Under the pieces are notes generated by a model. That model made no database searches and was not told where the DNA came from. It saw only the letters and a list, made by a program, of their open reading frames with translations. The translations under genes were made by a program, and so were the position numbers. Of a stretch of DNA of 41,099 bases, positions 27,352 to 37,882 are shown one piece after another (position 1 is the first letter of the stretch; each line of letters opens with the position of its first letter). Source of the stretch: Pseudomonadota bacterium (lineage in GTDB: Bacteria > Pseudomonadota > Alphaproteobacteria > Caulobacterales > Caulobacteraceae); contig JAKBBV010000022.1 in the NCBI GenBank assembly GCA_021808285.1, positions 1 through 41,099 on the forward strand. The letters run 5' to 3'.

Positions 27352-28292
27352 GCGTGCGCCCGACGCGCCGCATCGGCGTCGTAGGCCTTGACGATCCGCC
27401 CCACGAGCGGGTGACGGATGACGTCCTCGGAGGCGAAGCGGGCGACGCCGACACCCTCGACGCCCTCCAGGATCGAGACCGCATGGGCAAGACCAGAGTC
27501 GGACGCGTTTACGAGGTCGACCTGGCTCGGATCTCCAGTCACCGCCATCCGCGATCCCTCGCCCAGTCGGGTGAGCACCATTTTCATCTGGAGCCGCGTG
27601 GTATTCTGGGCTTCGTCGACGATAACATAGGCGTGCGACAGGGTGCGGCCACGCATGAAGGCGATAGGCGCCACCTCGATTTCCCCACGCTCGCGACGTC
27701 GACGCAGGGCTTCGCCGCCCAGTATCGCCGTCAGCGCCTCCCAGACCGGGGCCATATAGGGATCGACTTTTTCGTTGAGATCCCCGGGCAGGAAACCGAG
27801 GCGTTCGCCGGCCTCGACCGCAGGGCGAGTCACGACAAGTCGTTCGACCTCGCCGGACCGGAGCAGACCTGCGCCATGGGCGACCGCGAGGAAGGTTTTG
27901 CCGGTTCCCGCTGGGCCCAATCCAAAAACAAGGTGTTCGCGATCCAGCGCCTCGAGATAAAGCGCTTGGGCCGGCGTCTTGGGCGCCACAGCCCCTCGAC
28001 GAGCGGTGGCGCGCCAATGCGACGCGCCGTGTCTGACATGGTCGATGGCGAGGCGGACATCGGTCAGAGACACCTCCAACCCCCGGGAGGCGTGTTCGGC
28101 AAGCATCTCAAGCGCCCGACGCGCCTGACGACGGGACGACGCGTCACCGCTCAGGGACACCCCTCCCCCCGGCGTCTCGACGAGAACCCCAAACGCATCC
28201 TCAATCAGCGCCACGTGACTTGCGCCGGGCCCGGACACTGCTCTCACCGCTTCATCGGAGAGGGCTACAAACTCACCCACAGCGCGTCTCAA
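27348..28292 (-). CDS. phoH: PhoH-family ATPase
   Basis: A 314-residue protein with an N-terminal KH-like region (about 25-100) and a RecA-like ATPase core. [12 protein letters not shown] is the Walker A (about 127). [10 protein letters not shown] is the Walker B, then TGDPSQVDL and [12 protein letters not shown]. The TTG start overlaps the miaB stop as TTGA and has GGAG five nt upstream. A GTG four codons later is an alternative. PhoH proteins are probable RNA-acting ATPases paired with YbeY. Confidence 0.94.
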   Translation of the reverse strand: MRRAVGEFVALSDEAVRAVSGPGASHVALIEDAFGVLVETPGGGVSLSGDASSRRQARRALEMLAEHASRGLEVSLTDVRLAIDHVRHGASHWRATARRGAVAPKTPAQALYLEALDREHLVFGLGPAGTGKTFLAVAHGAGLLRSGEVERLVVTRPAVEAGERLGFLPGDLNEKVDPYMAPVWEALTAILGGEALRRRRERGEIEVAPIAFMRGRTLSHAYVIVDEAQNTTRLQMKMVLTRLGEGSRMAVTGDPSQVDLVNASDSGLAHAVSILEGVEGVGVARFASEDVIRHPLVGRIVKAYDADAARRAHA

Positions 28293-29629
28293 GCGGACTC
28301 CACGACGCGGCCCGCGAGGCTGTTGGCGTGAGCCGCCTCAATCGTCACAGAGACCATGCTCCCCGCTCGATCGGCCGCCGCATCAAAATGCACCGCCTGA
28401 AGGTAGGGGCTGCGGCCGATCATCTGTCCGGGCTCGCGCCCCGGCCGCTCGACCAGAACCGGAAGCACGCGGCCCACGGCCGCGCCGTTGAACGCCGCTT
28501 GCTGGGCGTTCAGGAGCTCCTGAAGCATCCTGAGCCGCGCCGACTTGGTGGCCTCGTCCACTTGTCTGGGCAGAGCCGCCGCAGGCGTTCCGGGGCGAGG
28601 GGAATATTTGAAGGAGAAGGCGCTGGCGTAGCTGACCTCACGAATGAGCGAGAGCGTGGCCTCGAAGTCCGCATCAGTCTCCCCAGGAAATCCGACAATG
28701 AAATCTCCTGACAGGGCGATATCCGGTCGCACCGATCGCAGGCGTTCGATAATGCGCAGATAGGACTCCCGCGTGTGCGCCCTGTTCATGGCGCGAAGGA
28801 TGACGTTCGACCCGGCCTGCACCGGCAGGTGCAAATACGGCATAAGCGCCTCCACCTCGGCGTGAGCCGCGATGAGATCCTCGCTCATATCCGCGGGATG
28901 GCTCGTGGTGTAGCGGAGCCGTTCCACGCCTTCGACGCGCGCCAGACGCCGCACCAGGCCCGCCAATCCGTCCGCCCCAGCCCCACGCCAAGCGTTGACG
29001 TTCTGACCCAGCAGGGTGATTTCGCGAACCCCTCTCGCGGCGAGAGCCCTGACCTCGCCCTCGATCGCGTCAGCGGAACGAGAGAATTCAGCGCCCCGCG
29101 TATAAGGCACCACGCAGAAGGTGCAGAATCGGTCGCACCCCTCCTGCACGGTGACGAAAGCGGTCACACCCTTAACGTTTCGCACCTGTGGAAGGGCGTC
29201 AAACTTGGCCTCGGCCTCGAAGTCCGCCGCCACGAGGCGGCCTGTGGCCCGATGGACGCGGGCGATCAATTCCGGCAGTCGGTGATAGGCCTGGGGCCCA
29301 AGAATGAGATCCACAGCCGGTTGTCGGCGCTGAATCTCCATCCCCTCAGCTTGGGCGACGCATCCGGCCACCGCGATGACCATGCTCTCGCCTGCCTGGT
29401 TGCGGTCGTCTTTGAAACGCCGCAGACGGCCAAGCTCCGAGTAGACCTTTTCAGCCGCCTTGTCCCGGATATGACAGGTATTGAGGACCGCCAAATCCGC
29501 CTCAGCCGGATTATCCGTCAGCCGATATCCGAGCGGCGTCAGGAGATCCGTCATGCGCTCGCTGTCGTAGACGTTCATCTGGCAACCGAAAGTCTTGATG
29601 AACAGGCGCTTCGAGGGAAGTTCATTCAT
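28289..29629 (-). CDS. miaB: tRNA-2-methylthio-N6-dimethylallyladenosine synthase MiaB
   Basis: A 446-residue radical-SAM methylthiotransferase modifying A37 of tRNA. The N-terminal UPF0004 cysteines are visible in [15 protein letters not shown] and AGCVAQ. The radical-SAM cluster CDRFCTFC is near residue 155 and the C-terminal TRAM domain occupies about the last 65 residues. Met at 29629 begins the conserved region, and its ATGAATGA overlaps the fur stop by 8 bp. Confidence 0.96.
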   Translation of the reverse strand: MNELPSKRLFIKTFGCQMNVYDSERMTDLLTPLGYRLTDNPAEADLAVLNTCHIRDKAAEKVYSELGRLRRFKDDRNQAGESMVIAVAGCVAQAEGMEIQRRQPAVDLILGPQAYHRLPELIARVHRATGRLVAADFEAEAKFDALPQVRNVKGVTAFVTVQEGCDRFCTFCVVPYTRGAEFSRSADAIEGEVRALAARGVREITLLGQNVNAWRGAGADGLAGLVRRLARVEGVERLRYTTSHPADMSEDLIAAHAEVEALMPYLHLPVQAGSNVILRAMNRAHTRESYLRIIERLRSVRPDIALSGDFIVGFPGETDADFEATLSLIREVSYASAFSFKYSPRPGTPAAALPRQVDEATKSARLRMLQELLNAQQAAFNGAAVGRVLPVLVERPGREPGQMIGRSPYLQAVHFDAAADRAGSMVSVTIEAAHANSLAGRVVESA

Positions 29630-30068
29630 CGAAGGGCACGCCATAAAGCTCCAGCCGATGGTCAATCAGGCGATAGCCCAAGCGCTTGGCGACAGCGCGT
29701 TGCAGGGCCTCAATCTCCTCGTCGACGAACTCGATCACTTTGCCGGTCTTGGTGTCGATGAGATGATCGTGGTGGGACTCCCCAGCTTCCTCGTAACGGG
29801 ACCGCCCGTCGCGGAACTCGTGTCGCATGAGGACCCCCATGTCCTCGAACAGGCGCACTGTGCGATAGACGGTCGCGATTGAAATGTGCGGATCGACTGC
29901 GACGCAGCGCCGGTGGAGCTCCTCGACGTCGGGATGGTCCTCCGCGCTGGACAGCACGCGCGCGACGACGCGACGCTGTTCGGTCATTCGCATGCCTTTT
30001 TCCAGGCAAAGCCTTTCAAGCCGATCCAAGCGGGCCCCGTCGAAGGAACATCGGTGAACAATCAACAA
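29622..30068 (-). CDS. fur: Ferric uptake regulator Fur
   Basis: A 148-residue metalloregulator with the winged-helix domain in the first 90 residues ([38 protein letters not shown]). The metal-binding dimer domain ([34 protein letters not shown]) follows. The CxxC zinc motif of gamma-proteobacterial Fur is absent, as in most alphaproteobacterial members. No Shine-Dalgarno sequence is visible at TTG 30068. A TTG at 30029 would give the common N-terminus DRLERLC and may be the true start. Confidence 0.92.
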   Translation of the reverse strand: MLIVHRCSFDGARLDRLERLCLEKGMRMTEQRRVVARVLSSAEDHPDVEELHRRCVAVDPHISIATVYRTVRLFEDMGVLMRHEFRDGRSRYEEAGESHHDHLIDTKTGKVIEFVDEEIEALQRAVAKRLGYRLIDHRLELYGVPFDE

Positions 30069-30092
30069 GAATAGAGATAAGCGAAGTCGATG

Positions 30093-31208
30093 TTAAGCGC
30101 CGAGGTCGCGAGCCATGACCAGGGCGTCGCGGACGCCAGCGACGCCGACATAATAGGCTCGGCGTCGCCCGGTTTCGCGGAAGCCGGCCCGTCGATAAAG
30201 CGCCAGAGCCGGAAGATTGTCCTCGGCCACCTCAAGCCAGAGGCGTCGAGCGCCTCGGGACGCGGCCGCAGTCATGGCCGTCTCAATCAGCTGCCTCGCC
30301 AGGCCCCGACGCCTCGCCTCCGGCTGGACAGCAAGGGTCAGGATCTCGGCCTCATCAAGAATAGCCCTGGTCAGCACAAAACCGGCGGCGACGCCCTCCC
30401 TGAAGGCCAAGTAGGCGGCGACGCCCGGGCTCTCTAGCAATGTCCGGAAGTCCTGCGCCGACCACGTCTCCAGAAAGGCTTCGGCGTGCAGCGCGGCCAG
30501 AACCTCGGCCTGGGCGGCGGAAGCTGTCGCGACTTCGGTCGTTGTGACCTTCGGGATCGCGTCCGGAGGGCGAAGATAGAGAGGTTGGGCGCCGGGTCGG
30601 TCGAGGGGCGCAAGGCGGGCAATCTGAACGGGATCGGGAAAACGTCGATCCATGGCCTCCGCCCCGGCGAGATCCGCCAATCCGGCTTCACCCGGACCGA
30701 TGATGCTGAAGGCTGCGCCGCCGAATCTTTGCATGATCCGAATGCGGGATTCAGCGATGGTCAGGCGCTCCGGCGGGCTCGCTGGCGCCGCGGTCTCGAA
30801 GAGCTGGATAAACAGGCTGCCGCGTCCAGCGTCTATCACCGCGACGCGACGCGGCAAAGCTTCGGGCGCTTCGGCCAGAGCCGCCAGGACGCCTACGCCG
30901 CAACAAGGAATTCCGAGCGCTAAACCAAGTCCCTTAGCGAAAGCGAGTCCAACGCGCAGGCCCGTGAAAGAGCCGGGACCGACCGTCACAGCGATCGCCG
31001 AAAGGTCCGAGAAGGACGCTTCGCCTCTAGCCATGACCTGCTGAACCATAGGGGCGAGGCGCTCCTGGTGGCCACGAGACATTGGCTCGCTTGCAGAGGA
31101 AACCTCGACGCCATCGCGCACGAGAGCGACCTGGCAGGCGGGCAAACAAGTGTCGATCGCCAGGACGAGCGGGGCAGACGCCCGCTGCACGGTCAGAGAA
31201 CGCGACAC
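30093..31208 (-). CDS. tsaB-rimI: Fused TsaB-RimI protein (tRNA t6A synthesis / S18 N-acetyltransferase)
   Basis: One frame of 371 residues joins two proteins. Residues about 12-215 are Tsa[38 protein letters not shown] and PLYLRPPDA at the end. TsaB is the dimer partner of TsaD in making threonylcarbamoyladenosine at A37. Residues about 225-371 are a GNAT acetyltransferase like Rim[21 protein letters not shown] (acetyl-CoA loop RRRGLAR) and [20 protein letters not shown]. RimI acetylates ribosomal protein S18. There is no stop or frameshift between them. GTG 31208 is the longest start; GTG 31190, two bases after the nitroreductase stop, is also possible. Confidence 0.93.
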   Translation of the reverse strand: MSRSLTVQRASAPLVLAIDTCLPACQVALVRDGVEVSSASEPMSRGHQERLAPMVQQVMARGEASFSDLSAIAVTVGPGSFTGLRVGLAFAKGLGLALGIPCCGVGVLAALAEAPEALPRRVAVIDAGRGSLFIQLFETAAPASPPERLTIAESRIRIMQRFGGAAFSIIGPGEAGLADLAGAEAMDRRFPDPVQIARLAPLDRPGAQPLYLRPPDAIPKVTTTEVATASAAQAEVLAALHAEAFLETWSAQDFRTLLESPGVAAYLAFREGVAAGFVLTRAILDEAEILTLAVQPEARRRGLARQLIETAMTAAASRGARRLWLEVAEDNLPALALYRRAGFRETGRRRAYYVGVAGVRDALVMARDLGA

Positions 31209-31798
31209 ACGTCGTCGAACTGATGTCGTGGCAACCGTTCGAACAGTCCCTCGTCGCCGCCAAAACCGATCGAGCAGATGAAATTGGATTTGATCTGGGT
31301 CCCGGCGAAAAACAGTTCATCCACCTTGGCGTTGTCGAACCCGGACATTGGGCCGCAGTCGTACCCCAGCGCCCGAGCGGCGATAATGAGATAGGCGCCT
31401 TGTAGCGATGCGTTGCGAAAGGCCGTCCATTCCGTCGCCACAGGGTCGGTGAAAAGGTTCTTGAAGCCTGGAGCGTGCGGAAAGAGCTTAGGCAAGGTTT
31501 CCGGAAACGCGAGATCATAGCCGATAATCACCGTGACCGGCGCCGCCTTGATCTTGGCCTGATTGCCCGGCGAGGCGACGGAGGCGAGCGTCTCCTTCGC
31601 ACTCGCTGAGGTCAAAAAGACAAACCGCGCTGGATTCGAATTGGCCGCCGTCGGACCCCACTTGGCGAGGTCGTAGATAGCCTGGAGGGCCCCTTCAGGG
31701 AGGGCCCGGTCTTGCCAGGAGTTGCGGGTTCGCGCAGTGCGGAACAGAATATCGAGCGCCGCACCATCAAGAGCTCCGGCGGATTCCGCAAGGGGCAT
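31193..31798 (-). CDS. Nitroreductase-family FMN oxidoreductase, RutE-like
   Basis: A 201-residue nitroreductase-fold protein. It matches the RutE/HadB-type group (malonic semialdehyde reductase family): [75 protein letters not shown] binding is expected from the N-terminal Arg-Ser/Asn segment and the GPMSGFD region. ATG 31798 with AAGGA 7 nt upstream was preferred to TTG 31813. It overlaps tsaB by 16 bp at the 3' end. The substrate is uncertain because other rut genes are absent. Confidence 0.9.
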   Translation of the reverse strand: MPLAESAGALDGAALDILFRTARTRNSWQDRALPEGALQAIYDLAKWGPTAANSNPARFVFLTSASAKETLASVASPGNQAKIKAAPVTVIIGYDLAFPETLPKLFPHAPGFKNLFTDPVATEWTAFRNASLQGAYLIIAARALGYDCGPMSGFDNAKVDELFFAGTQIKSNFICSIGFGGDEGLFERLPRHQFDDVCRVL

Positions 31799-31829
31799 CG
31801 TCTGATCCTTCAAAGTTGAGTAAGGCGCC

Positions 31830-32405
31830 TCAGATCGCCTGCTCGACCGCCGTCACCTCGGGAATGTAGTGGCGGATGAGATTCTCCACCCCCGCCTTCA
31901 AGGTCGCCGCCGAAGACGGACAGCCGGCACAGGCGCCCCGCATGTGCAGCCAGACCACCCCCGTCTCGGGCTCGAAGCGCGAGAACAGGATGTCCCCGCC
32001 ATCCTGAGCAACGGCCGGGCGAACCCGCGTCTCGAGGATATCCTTGATCTCTCGCACGATCTCAGCGGCCTCGGGGGAATAGGACTGTTCACTCTCCTCC
32101 GACGTGGCCCCCACCGTCTCCGCCTCGTCATCCGGTTGGGAGAAATGGTCCATGATTGCTGCGAGTATCGGCGCCTTAAGGTGCCCCCACTCGCGCGCTT
32201 CATCCTTGGTAACGGTAAGGAAATCTCGCGCGAAAAAAACACGACGCACGCCGTCGACCGCGAAGATCGCGCGCGCAAGCCCCGAGGCTTCGGCCTCCTC
32301 GACATTGTGAAACTCCCGCACGCGGCTGGCATCGCCGACCACAGTCCGTCCCGGGATGAATTTCAAAACCTCCGGGTTGGGCGTGGTATCCGTCTGAATG
32401 AACAT
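31830..32405 (-). CDS. nfuA: NfuA/NifU-type Fe-S scaffold protein
   Basis: A 191-residue protein. The N-terminal Nfu domain ([19 protein letters not shown], then [11 protein letters not shown]) is followed by a C-terminal NifU-like domain (about 115-190) with [11 protein letters not shown] and the cluster-binding CAGC in [11 protein letters not shown]. It carries Fe-S clusters to apo-enzymes; MiaB in the same run is a plausible client. Met at 32405 follows GGAGGCGAC and starts the conserved sequence. The upstream frame to 32444 is not conserved. Confidence 0.95.
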   Translation of the reverse strand: MFIQTDTTPNPEVLKFIPGRTVVGDASRVREFHNVEEAEASGLARAIFAVDGVRRVFFARDFLTVTKDEAREWGHLKAPILAAIMDHFSQPDDEAETVGATSEESEQSYSPEAAEIVREIKDILETRVRPAVAQDGGDILFSRFEPETGVVWLHMRGACAGCPSSAATLKAGVENLIRHYIPEVTAVEQAI

Positions 32406-32602
32406 GTCGCCTCCATGACGGCATTTAGGGTTCGCGCCAGACACAGATTTCCGGGTCTACGGCGGCGAAGACGCCACGCGACCCACCCTCGTGCGACGCC
32501 TTGGACGTCATCGACCCAGGTCCGATGCGTCTCGGTTAAGCTCCTAAATGGCGCACGACTCACCGCCTCGCAACCCGCAGCCCATATCGATAGGCGCCGG
32601 CG

Positions 32603-33622
32603 CTAGAGAAATCCAACCCGCGCCTTGGTCTCAGCCAGTATCGGCGCCGCCAGTTCTCGAGCGCGCTCTGCCCCCTTAGCCAGAATGCAGTCAATTTCGG
32701 CCGGATCCGACATCAAGTCCCGCATGCGTTTGGTGATCGGCGCGAGCTTTTCGACCATAAGGTCGGCCAGGGCCGGCTTGAACACCCCAAATCCTTGGCC
32801 CGCGAAGCGCTTCAGGACCTGCGCCACACTCTCTCCCGACAGGGCGCTATAGAGACCGATCAGATTCTCCGCCTCAGGTCGCTCGGCGAGACCCTCGGGG
32901 GCTTCCGGCAAGGGAGCGGGATCAGTGCGAGCGCGGCGAACCTTCTGAGCGATCGTGTCCGCGTCATCAAGCAGATTGATGCGGGACTGATCGGAAGGGT
33001 CGGACTTGGACATCTTGGCTCGACCATCCCGCAGCGACATCACCCGCGCTCCTGGACCCTCGATCAGGGCTTCGGGAAGCGGGAAGAATCCGTCGGCCCC
33101 GAAGTCGTGATTGAACTTCGCCGCGATATCGCGGGTCAGCTCCAAGTGCTGCTTCTGGTCTTCACCCACGGGCACGTGGGTGGCCCGGTAGAGGAGGATA
33201 TCCGCCGCCTGCAGCACCGGATAGGTGTAGAGGCCGACGCTGGCTCGCTCCTTGTTCTTGCCGGTTTTCTCCTTGAACTGGGTCATTCGATCGAGCCAGC
33301 CGAGACGCGCGACGCAGTTGAAAATCCAGGCCAGCTCCACGTGCTCCGGCACGGCGGATTGCGCGAAGACGATAGCCCGTTCGGGGTCGACGCCGGCGGC
33401 AAAATAGGCGGCGGCGATTTCGCGCGTCTGGGCGGCCAAGAGTCTCGGATCTTGAGGCTGGGTGATCGCATGCAGATCGACCACACAATAGAGGCACTCC
33501 ATCCGATGCTGGAGGTCCACAAACTTCACCAGGGCGCCCAGATAGTTTCCAAGATGAAGCGCGCCCGAGGGTTGGACGCCGGAAAAGACGCGCGGGACAT
33601 GCGCTATGGGAAGATCGGTCAT
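32603..33622 (-). CDS. trpS: Tryptophanyl-tRNA synthetase TrpS
   Basis: A 339-residue class I aminoacyl-tRNA synthetase charging tRNA-Trp. The HIGH-like motif lies in [20 protein letters not shown] near residue 16. KMSKSD sits near 205 in [12 protein letters not shown]. The length is normal. Met 33622 starts the conserved region; the frame is open to 33685. Downstream of it lies a 197-bp gap without recognised features, then nfuA. murJ, often between trpS and glnD, is absent. Confidence 0.96.
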   Translation of the reverse strand: MTDLPIAHVPRVFSGVQPSGALHLGNYLGALVKFVDLQHRMECLYCVVDLHAITQPQDPRLLAAQTREIAAAYFAAGVDPERAIVFAQSAVPEHVELAWIFNCVARLGWLDRMTQFKEKTGKNKERASVGLYTYPVLQAADILLYRATHVPVGEDQKQHLELTRDIAAKFNHDFGADGFFPLPEALIEGPGARVMSLRDGRAKMSKSDPSDQSRINLLDDADTIAQKVRRARTDPAPLPEAPEGLAERPEAENLIGLYSALSGESVAQVLKRFAGQGFGVFKPALADLMVEKLAPITKRMRDLMSDPAEIDCILAKGAERARELAAPILAETKARVGFL

Positions 33623-33764
33623 GTCGAGAGGTCTCTGATGCGGGGGGAGAAGGGGAACCTGCGGCGTGGGCGTCAGCCGCACCATCGAAGACCTTGGCGT
33701 TCCGCAGTCATGGGAGCCGGTTTATCGCCCCCCAGGCGGCGGGACAACCTTCCGCGCACTGCCT

Positions 33765-36584
33765 TCACCGCGCGTCGCTAGCCGGCGCACGGGTCAATCG
33801 ACGCGGGCGCGAGGCGGCCTCACCCGCCTCCAACACCTCGGTCAGGCTCTCGCGCACACGGGCGATGATGGCCGGGTCACTCAACTTCTGGCCGTCCCTC
33901 ATGGTGACGTAGAAGGCGTCCACAGCACGCTCGCCATAGTTGTCGATGTGAGCGGACTGAATCGAGAGGCCGAGACTTGACAGAGATCGGGCCAAAGCGT
34001 GCACAAGGCCCGGCCGGTCGCGTCCAGTCGCCTCGATCACGGTCGCCGACGCCGACGCCTCCTGGTCGACCACCACGCTGGAGGCGATGGCGAAGGCGGA
34101 AGCGCGGCCGGTGTCGAGCTGGGCTGGGGCGCCAGCTGCGGCGACTTCCCCCATCGCCGCCGCCTCAATGGCCCGGCAGAGGCGATCCAGACCGTGAGGG
34201 TGATCTCCGCCGAACGGTCGACCCGCCCGATCCTGAACATAAAATATGTCCAGAGCTTCCCCGCCGATCGAGGTGAAGATCCGGGCGCCCACCAGGTTCC
34301 CGCCGATTCGCGCTATGGCCAAGGCGAGATCCGCAAACAGCCCCTGTCGATCCTGGGCCACCAGGACAACCTCGGTCGCCACGCGTTGCGGCCTCACCTG
34401 GGCCCGCGCCGCCGCGCCTCCGCAAGCCGTGGCGCGGCGGGAAAGCTCCAGATGCGTGGTTTGCTCCGCCCGACTGAAGGCTGCGAAATAGGCATCCTCC
34501 ATACTCACAGCCCATGATCGTGCCGAGGGATCGACCGCAACGAGGGCGGTCCGGGCTTCGAACGCAACCGCTTCGAGTCGCCGACGGGCGTGGGCCGCGG
34601 TATCAGAGCTTCGACCGCCCCGGAATATGGTCTCGGTCGCCAGATAAAGCTCTCGCAGCAGTTGCCCCTTCCAACCGTTCCAGACGCCGGGCCCTACAGC
34701 GCGGATGTCAGCCGTGGTCAGGATAAGGAGGAGACGCAAACGTTCCGGGGTTTCAACCAGGGCGGCGAACGCGCTGACGGTAGCCGGGTCGGAGATGTCT
34801 CGCTTCTGAGCGAGGTCGCTCATGTCGAGATGATGCTCGACCAGCCAGGCCACGAGGTCGATCGTTTGGGGCTTGAGGCCAAGACGCTCGCAGGCCTGAC
34901 GGGCCGTACGCGCACCCGCGAGACTCTGACCTCCGACACCGCCCTTGCCCGTGTCGTGCAGCAGCATGGCGAGGAACAGCGCCTCCTTCTCCTCAACTAA
35001 GGGCAGGACCGCCGTCGACAGCGGATGGTCGTCTTGGAGGCGCCCGGAGGCGATGTCGGCTATGACGCCTATGGCGCGGAGCGTGTGCTCGTCCACGGTA
35101 TAGGCGTGGTACATATTGAATTGCATTTTACCGACGACATGGCCGAATTCCGGCACGAACCGACCAAGAACGCCCGCTTCGTTCATCAATTCCAGGGCGC
35201 GGCGCGGATTGCGCCCATGCGCCAGGATGTCGAGGAACACCCTCGCCGCAACGGGATCACGGCGCATACGAGCGCTGATGCGGTGGAGGCTGCGGGCGGC
35301 GGCGGTGAACGCATCTGGATGCAGGTCAACATCGTAGACATCCGCGACCTGGAAGAGCCTAAGAAGATTCACCGGATCAGCCTCAAACACTTCCGGGCCC
35401 CGCAGCGACAGGCGACCGCCTTCGATCAAGAAGCCGCGGTCGAAGCTCTCAGAGCCGGCGACAACGATCCTGCGAGGGTCTCGCTCCCGCGCTACCCTTT
35501 TGAAGTGACCGGCCTCCAATTTGGCGGCGTAGGCGCGGGTCAGGACCCCCACGTCCTTGGCGATGAGGAAATAGCGACGCATGAAACGCTCGACCGCCGG
35601 GCCTCCAGGTCCTGTCAGTTCGCTGCTGTTCCGATAGCGCATCCGCCGGGCGACCTCTGGCTGAAGGTCGAAGGTCAACCTTTCTTCTGGCCTGCCCGTT
35701 GTGAAATGAAGATGCGCGCGAACCGATTCCAGGAATTCGAAGGCGCGAACGACAATCCGCAGCTCCCGCCCCTCGAACATGAGGCTTCGCAGCGCCGCTT
35801 CATCCCTTGCGTCAGGATGGAGATAGCGGGCGATCCAGAACAGAGTGTGCAGATCACGCAGGCCGCCCTTCCCGTCCTTCACATTGGGCTCGACAACGAA
35901 CCGACTGGCGCCGACCCTCGCATGTCGCGCGTCGCGCTCAGCGAGCTTTGCGTCAATGAACTCGGCCGCCGTGCCGGTGAGGACCTGAGCTCCGAACCTG
36001 TCCTGGAGCTCGCTAATGAGCGTCCCGTGGCCGGCCAAGTAACGCAGTTCGAGAAGCGACGTGCGGATAGTCATATCGGACCGGGCCAGGTCGACACACT
36101 CTTCGACGGTCCGCGAGGCGTGCCCGACTTTGAAGCCCAAATCCCACAAGGCATAGAGCAGGTAGCCAATGGTGGCCTCCAGGCTCACCTGTCCACCGAG
36201 TTCGCCCCGCACGAAAAGGAGGTCAATGTCCGAAAAGGGCGCCAGCGCTCCGCGACCGTAGCCGCCCGTCGCCGCCAGCGCGAGGGGCGGCGACTGCTCG
36301 CTCATTGGGATGGCGATCGACGTCGTGAACTCCCAGAGCGCCCTGATGACGACATCGGTCACGCCGCACAGCAGACGGGCGGTCTCCATCCCGCTTGCGC
36401 CATTTTCGAGGCGTTCCTTAGCGATCATCCGCCCTCGGAACAGGGCGGCCCGGAGTACCTCCAGGGCCCGCGCACGCTGCGCGATCGGGTCGCCATAGGC
36501 ATCGCGCACGGACAGCGCCAGCTGGGATCGCAAACGCTGAGCGTCAAGAACGAAGTCGAGGCGCGTGGGACGAATACGGGGCAT
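33765..36584 (-). CDS. glnD: PII uridylyltransferase/uridylyl-removing enzyme GlnD
   Basis: A bifunctional nitrogen sensor of 939 residues. The nucleotidyltransferase domain has ATGGYGRGALAPFSDIDLLF with the Asp pair (about 105-125). A linker region (KDGKGGLRDLHTLFWIARYL) follows. The HD domain contains VDEHTLRAIGVIADI and LLHDTGKG. Two C-terminal ACT domains (about 725-800 and 835-910) end the chain and bind glutamine. The start Met 36584 (PRIRPTRLD) is preferred; the frame continues to GTG 36665 without conserved sequence. No good Shine-Dalgarno was seen. Confidence 0.95.
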   Translation of the reverse strand: MPRIRPTRLDFVLDAQRLRSQLALSVRDAYGDPIAQRARALEVLRAALFRGRMIAKERLENGASGMETARLLCGVTDVVIRALWEFTTSIAIPMSEQSPPLALAATGGYGRGALAPFSDIDLLFVRGELGGQVSLEATIGYLLYALWDLGFKVGHASRTVEECVDLARSDMTIRTSLLELRYLAGHGTLISELQDRFGAQVLTGTAAEFIDAKLAERDARHARVGASRFVVEPNVKDGKGGLRDLHTLFWIARYLHPDARDEAALRSLMFEGRELRIVVRAFEFLESVRAHLHFTTGRPEERLTFDLQPEVARRMRYRNSSELTGPGGPAVERFMRRYFLIAKDVGVLTRAYAAKLEAGHFKRVARERDPRRIVVAGSESFDRGFLIEGGRLSLRGPEVFEADPVNLLRLFQVADVYDVDLHPDAFTAAARSLHRISARMRRDPVAARVFLDILAHGRNPRRALELMNEAGVLGRFVPEFGHVVGKMQFNMYHAYTVDEHTLRAIGVIADIASGRLQDDHPLSTAVLPLVEEKEALFLAMLLHDTGKGGVGGQSLAGARTARQACERLGLKPQTIDLVAWLVEHHLDMSDLAQKRDISDPATVSAFAALVETPERLRLLLILTTADIRAVGPGVWNGWKGQLLRELYLATETIFRGGRSSDTAAHARRRLEAVAFEARTALVAVDPSARSWAVSMEDAYFAAFSRAEQTTHLELSRRATACGGAAARAQVRPQRVATEVVLVAQDRQGLFADLALAIARIGGNLVGARIFTSIGGEALDIFYVQDRAGRPFGGDHPHGLDRLCRAIEAAAMGEVAAAGAPAQLDTGRASAFAIASSVVVDQEASASATVIEATGRDRPGLVHALARSLSSLGLSIQSAHIDNYGERAVDAFYVTMRDGQKLSDPAIIARVRESLTEVLEAGEAASRPRRLTRAPASDAR

Positions 36585-36706
36585 CGTCTGCAGATATAAT
36601 CGCAAAGCGGAGGCCTTGCCTGCTATCTTCCACCAGACTTGCGTTCCACACGAAGACCGGACCACAAGCCGATTGGCCCCAACCGCAGTGAGCGTCGCCT
36701 CTGCAC

Positions 36707-37258
36707 ATGCGTCAGGTTACCGCTCTGATCCTCTGCCTTAGCGTTCTGGCGAGTCCTGTCGCGGCGCAGACCTTCGGCCCCCCGACGGCCGGAGTCTGTT
36801 TTCTCTCCAAGCAGAGAGTGCTTGACCAATCAAACGCCGGCGCAGCCGCTAACCATCGGTTCGATCAGTTGCGCGCGGCTGTGGATCAGGAATTGAGTGG
36901 TGAAAGAAGCGCCATCGCTAACGACGCCAAGGTTCTTGAGATCCAGAAACCGGTGATCGACATCGCCATCTACCAACAGCGGGCAGGCGCCTTGGCGCTT
37001 CGGCAACAGGCCTTTCAGACGCTGGAAAACACGCGCAACGACCAGCTGGCCCGCACACGCGCCGACGTGACGGCTCGGCTCATTCGCGCCATGGCCCCGA
37101 TCCTGGCGCAGGTCCTCTCACAGCATCGCTGCAGCGCCGTATTCGAAGCCGCCGGGGCCTACGCCTACAACCCTTCCATGGACCTTACGGGAGAGGTGAT
37201 CGCCATCATGAACGCCCAGCTCCCCGCCTTCCCTTTCGACCTCGATCCTGCAGGATAG
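36707..37258 (+). CDS. OmpH/Skp-like periplasmic protein (copy 1)
   Basis: A 183-residue protein with a signal peptide (MRQVTALILCLSVLASPVAA) followed by a Skp/OmpH-like domain: a short strand GVCFLSKQRVL, a long helical hairpin (about 45-125) and the closing segment AGAYAYNPSMDLTGEVIAIM. Skp proteins are trimeric chaperones for outer-membrane proteins in transit. Unlike classical Skp it has two cysteines in the mature part (Cys31 and Cys142), matched in copy 2. It is divergent from glnD and convergent with copy 2. Confidence 0.82.
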   Translation: MRQVTALILCLSVLASPVAAQTFGPPTAGVCFLSKQRVLDQSNAGAAANHRFDQLRAAVDQELSGERSAIANDAKVLEIQKPVIDIAIYQQRAGALALRQQAFQTLENTRNDQLARTRADVTARLIRAMAPILAQVLSQHRCSAVFEAAGAYAYNPSMDLTGEVIAIMNAQLPAFPFDLDPAG

Positions 37259-37284
37259 GGAATAAGGCCATTGGCGCCCGGACA

Positions 37285-37302
37285 GAGCCTTCGAAAGCGC
37301 TC
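37285..37302. terminator. Hairpin between the two convergent Skp-like genes
   Basis: GAGCCTTCGAAAGCGCTC folds into GAGC-CTT / AAG-GCTC with one bulged C and a CGA loop. It lies between the two stop codons and could act in both directions, but there is no U-tract. Confidence 0.3.
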
Positions 37303-37882
37303 AGGACTGAGGCGGCGCCAGGCTCAACGAGACCGAAGGCAGGGCCGCATCCACCTGTTGCAGGACTTCGCCCGTCAGATCCATCGCCGGGTTGACGCTG
37401 TAGGCGCTCGCGCGGTCAACAACGATCGCGCAGTGGTGGGCGGTCAGGCTGGCGTTGAGGACCGGCAGGGCCCGTGTCGAGATCTGCGAGATCGCAGCGT
37501 CGCGGGTATGAACCAGCTGGTCATTTCGCGTCCGCGTCAGGGCCTCGAGCGACTGAGCTCGCGCGCGGAGGTCCGCCGCCTGTTTGTCATAGTCAGCGGC
37601 CGAAAGGCTGGATTTGCGCGCCTCTAGAGCCTGATTGTCAGCAACGAGCTTGTCGCGAGCAGACGAAAGCTCGGCATTCACCGAGGACTGTATCTGCGCC
37701 AGCTGTTGGTTGGCTGATATTCCCGCCTTTGAACGACCAAGGAGAAGACTTTCGGAGTAGACGCAGAGGCCGGCGATCGGCGCACCAGGCGCTTGCACGA
37801 CCTGGGCCTTTGTCGAGAGGCCAACGCCGATAAGAGTGGGAACGAGAGCCCACAGTACAGCCGAGGTTGCGAAGGGCTTCAT
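37301..37882 (-). CDS. OmpH/Skp-like periplasmic protein (copy 2)
   Basis: A 193-residue paralogue of copy 1 with a signal peptide (MKPFATSAVLWALVPTLIGV), the strand AGLCVYSESLLLG, a helical hairpin (about 55-135) and the closing ASAYSVNPAMDLTGEV. Cys40 and Cys151 line up with those of copy 1. The RNDQL and MDLTGEV blocks are shared. Met 37882 follows GGAGACC and begins the signal peptide; the frame is open to 37978. It lies 105 nt downstream of the large autotransporter on the same strand and may assist its passage through the periplasm. Confidence 0.85.
   Translation of the reverse strand: MKPFATSAVLWALVPTLIGVGLSTKAQVVQAPGAPIAGLCVYSESLLLGRSKAGISANQQLAQIQSSVNAELSSARDKLVADNQALEARKSSLSAADYDKQAADLRARAQSLEALTRTRNDQLVHTRDAAISQISTRALPVLNASLTAHHCAIVVDRASAYSVNPAMDLTGEVLQQVDAALPSVSLSLAPPQS

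Noticed and set aside
27352-28017. An extended frame that would make YbeY 369 residues with a new N-terminal domain.
   Set aside because: The extension runs out of frame through phoH, is Arg/Gly rich and has no homology that I recognise. GTG 27351 gives the normal YbeY length.
35025-36599. A 524-codon plus-strand frame opposite glnD.
   Set aside because: It mirrors the codons of a clear glnD on the other strand. High GC produces long antisense frames, and no family motifs are present.
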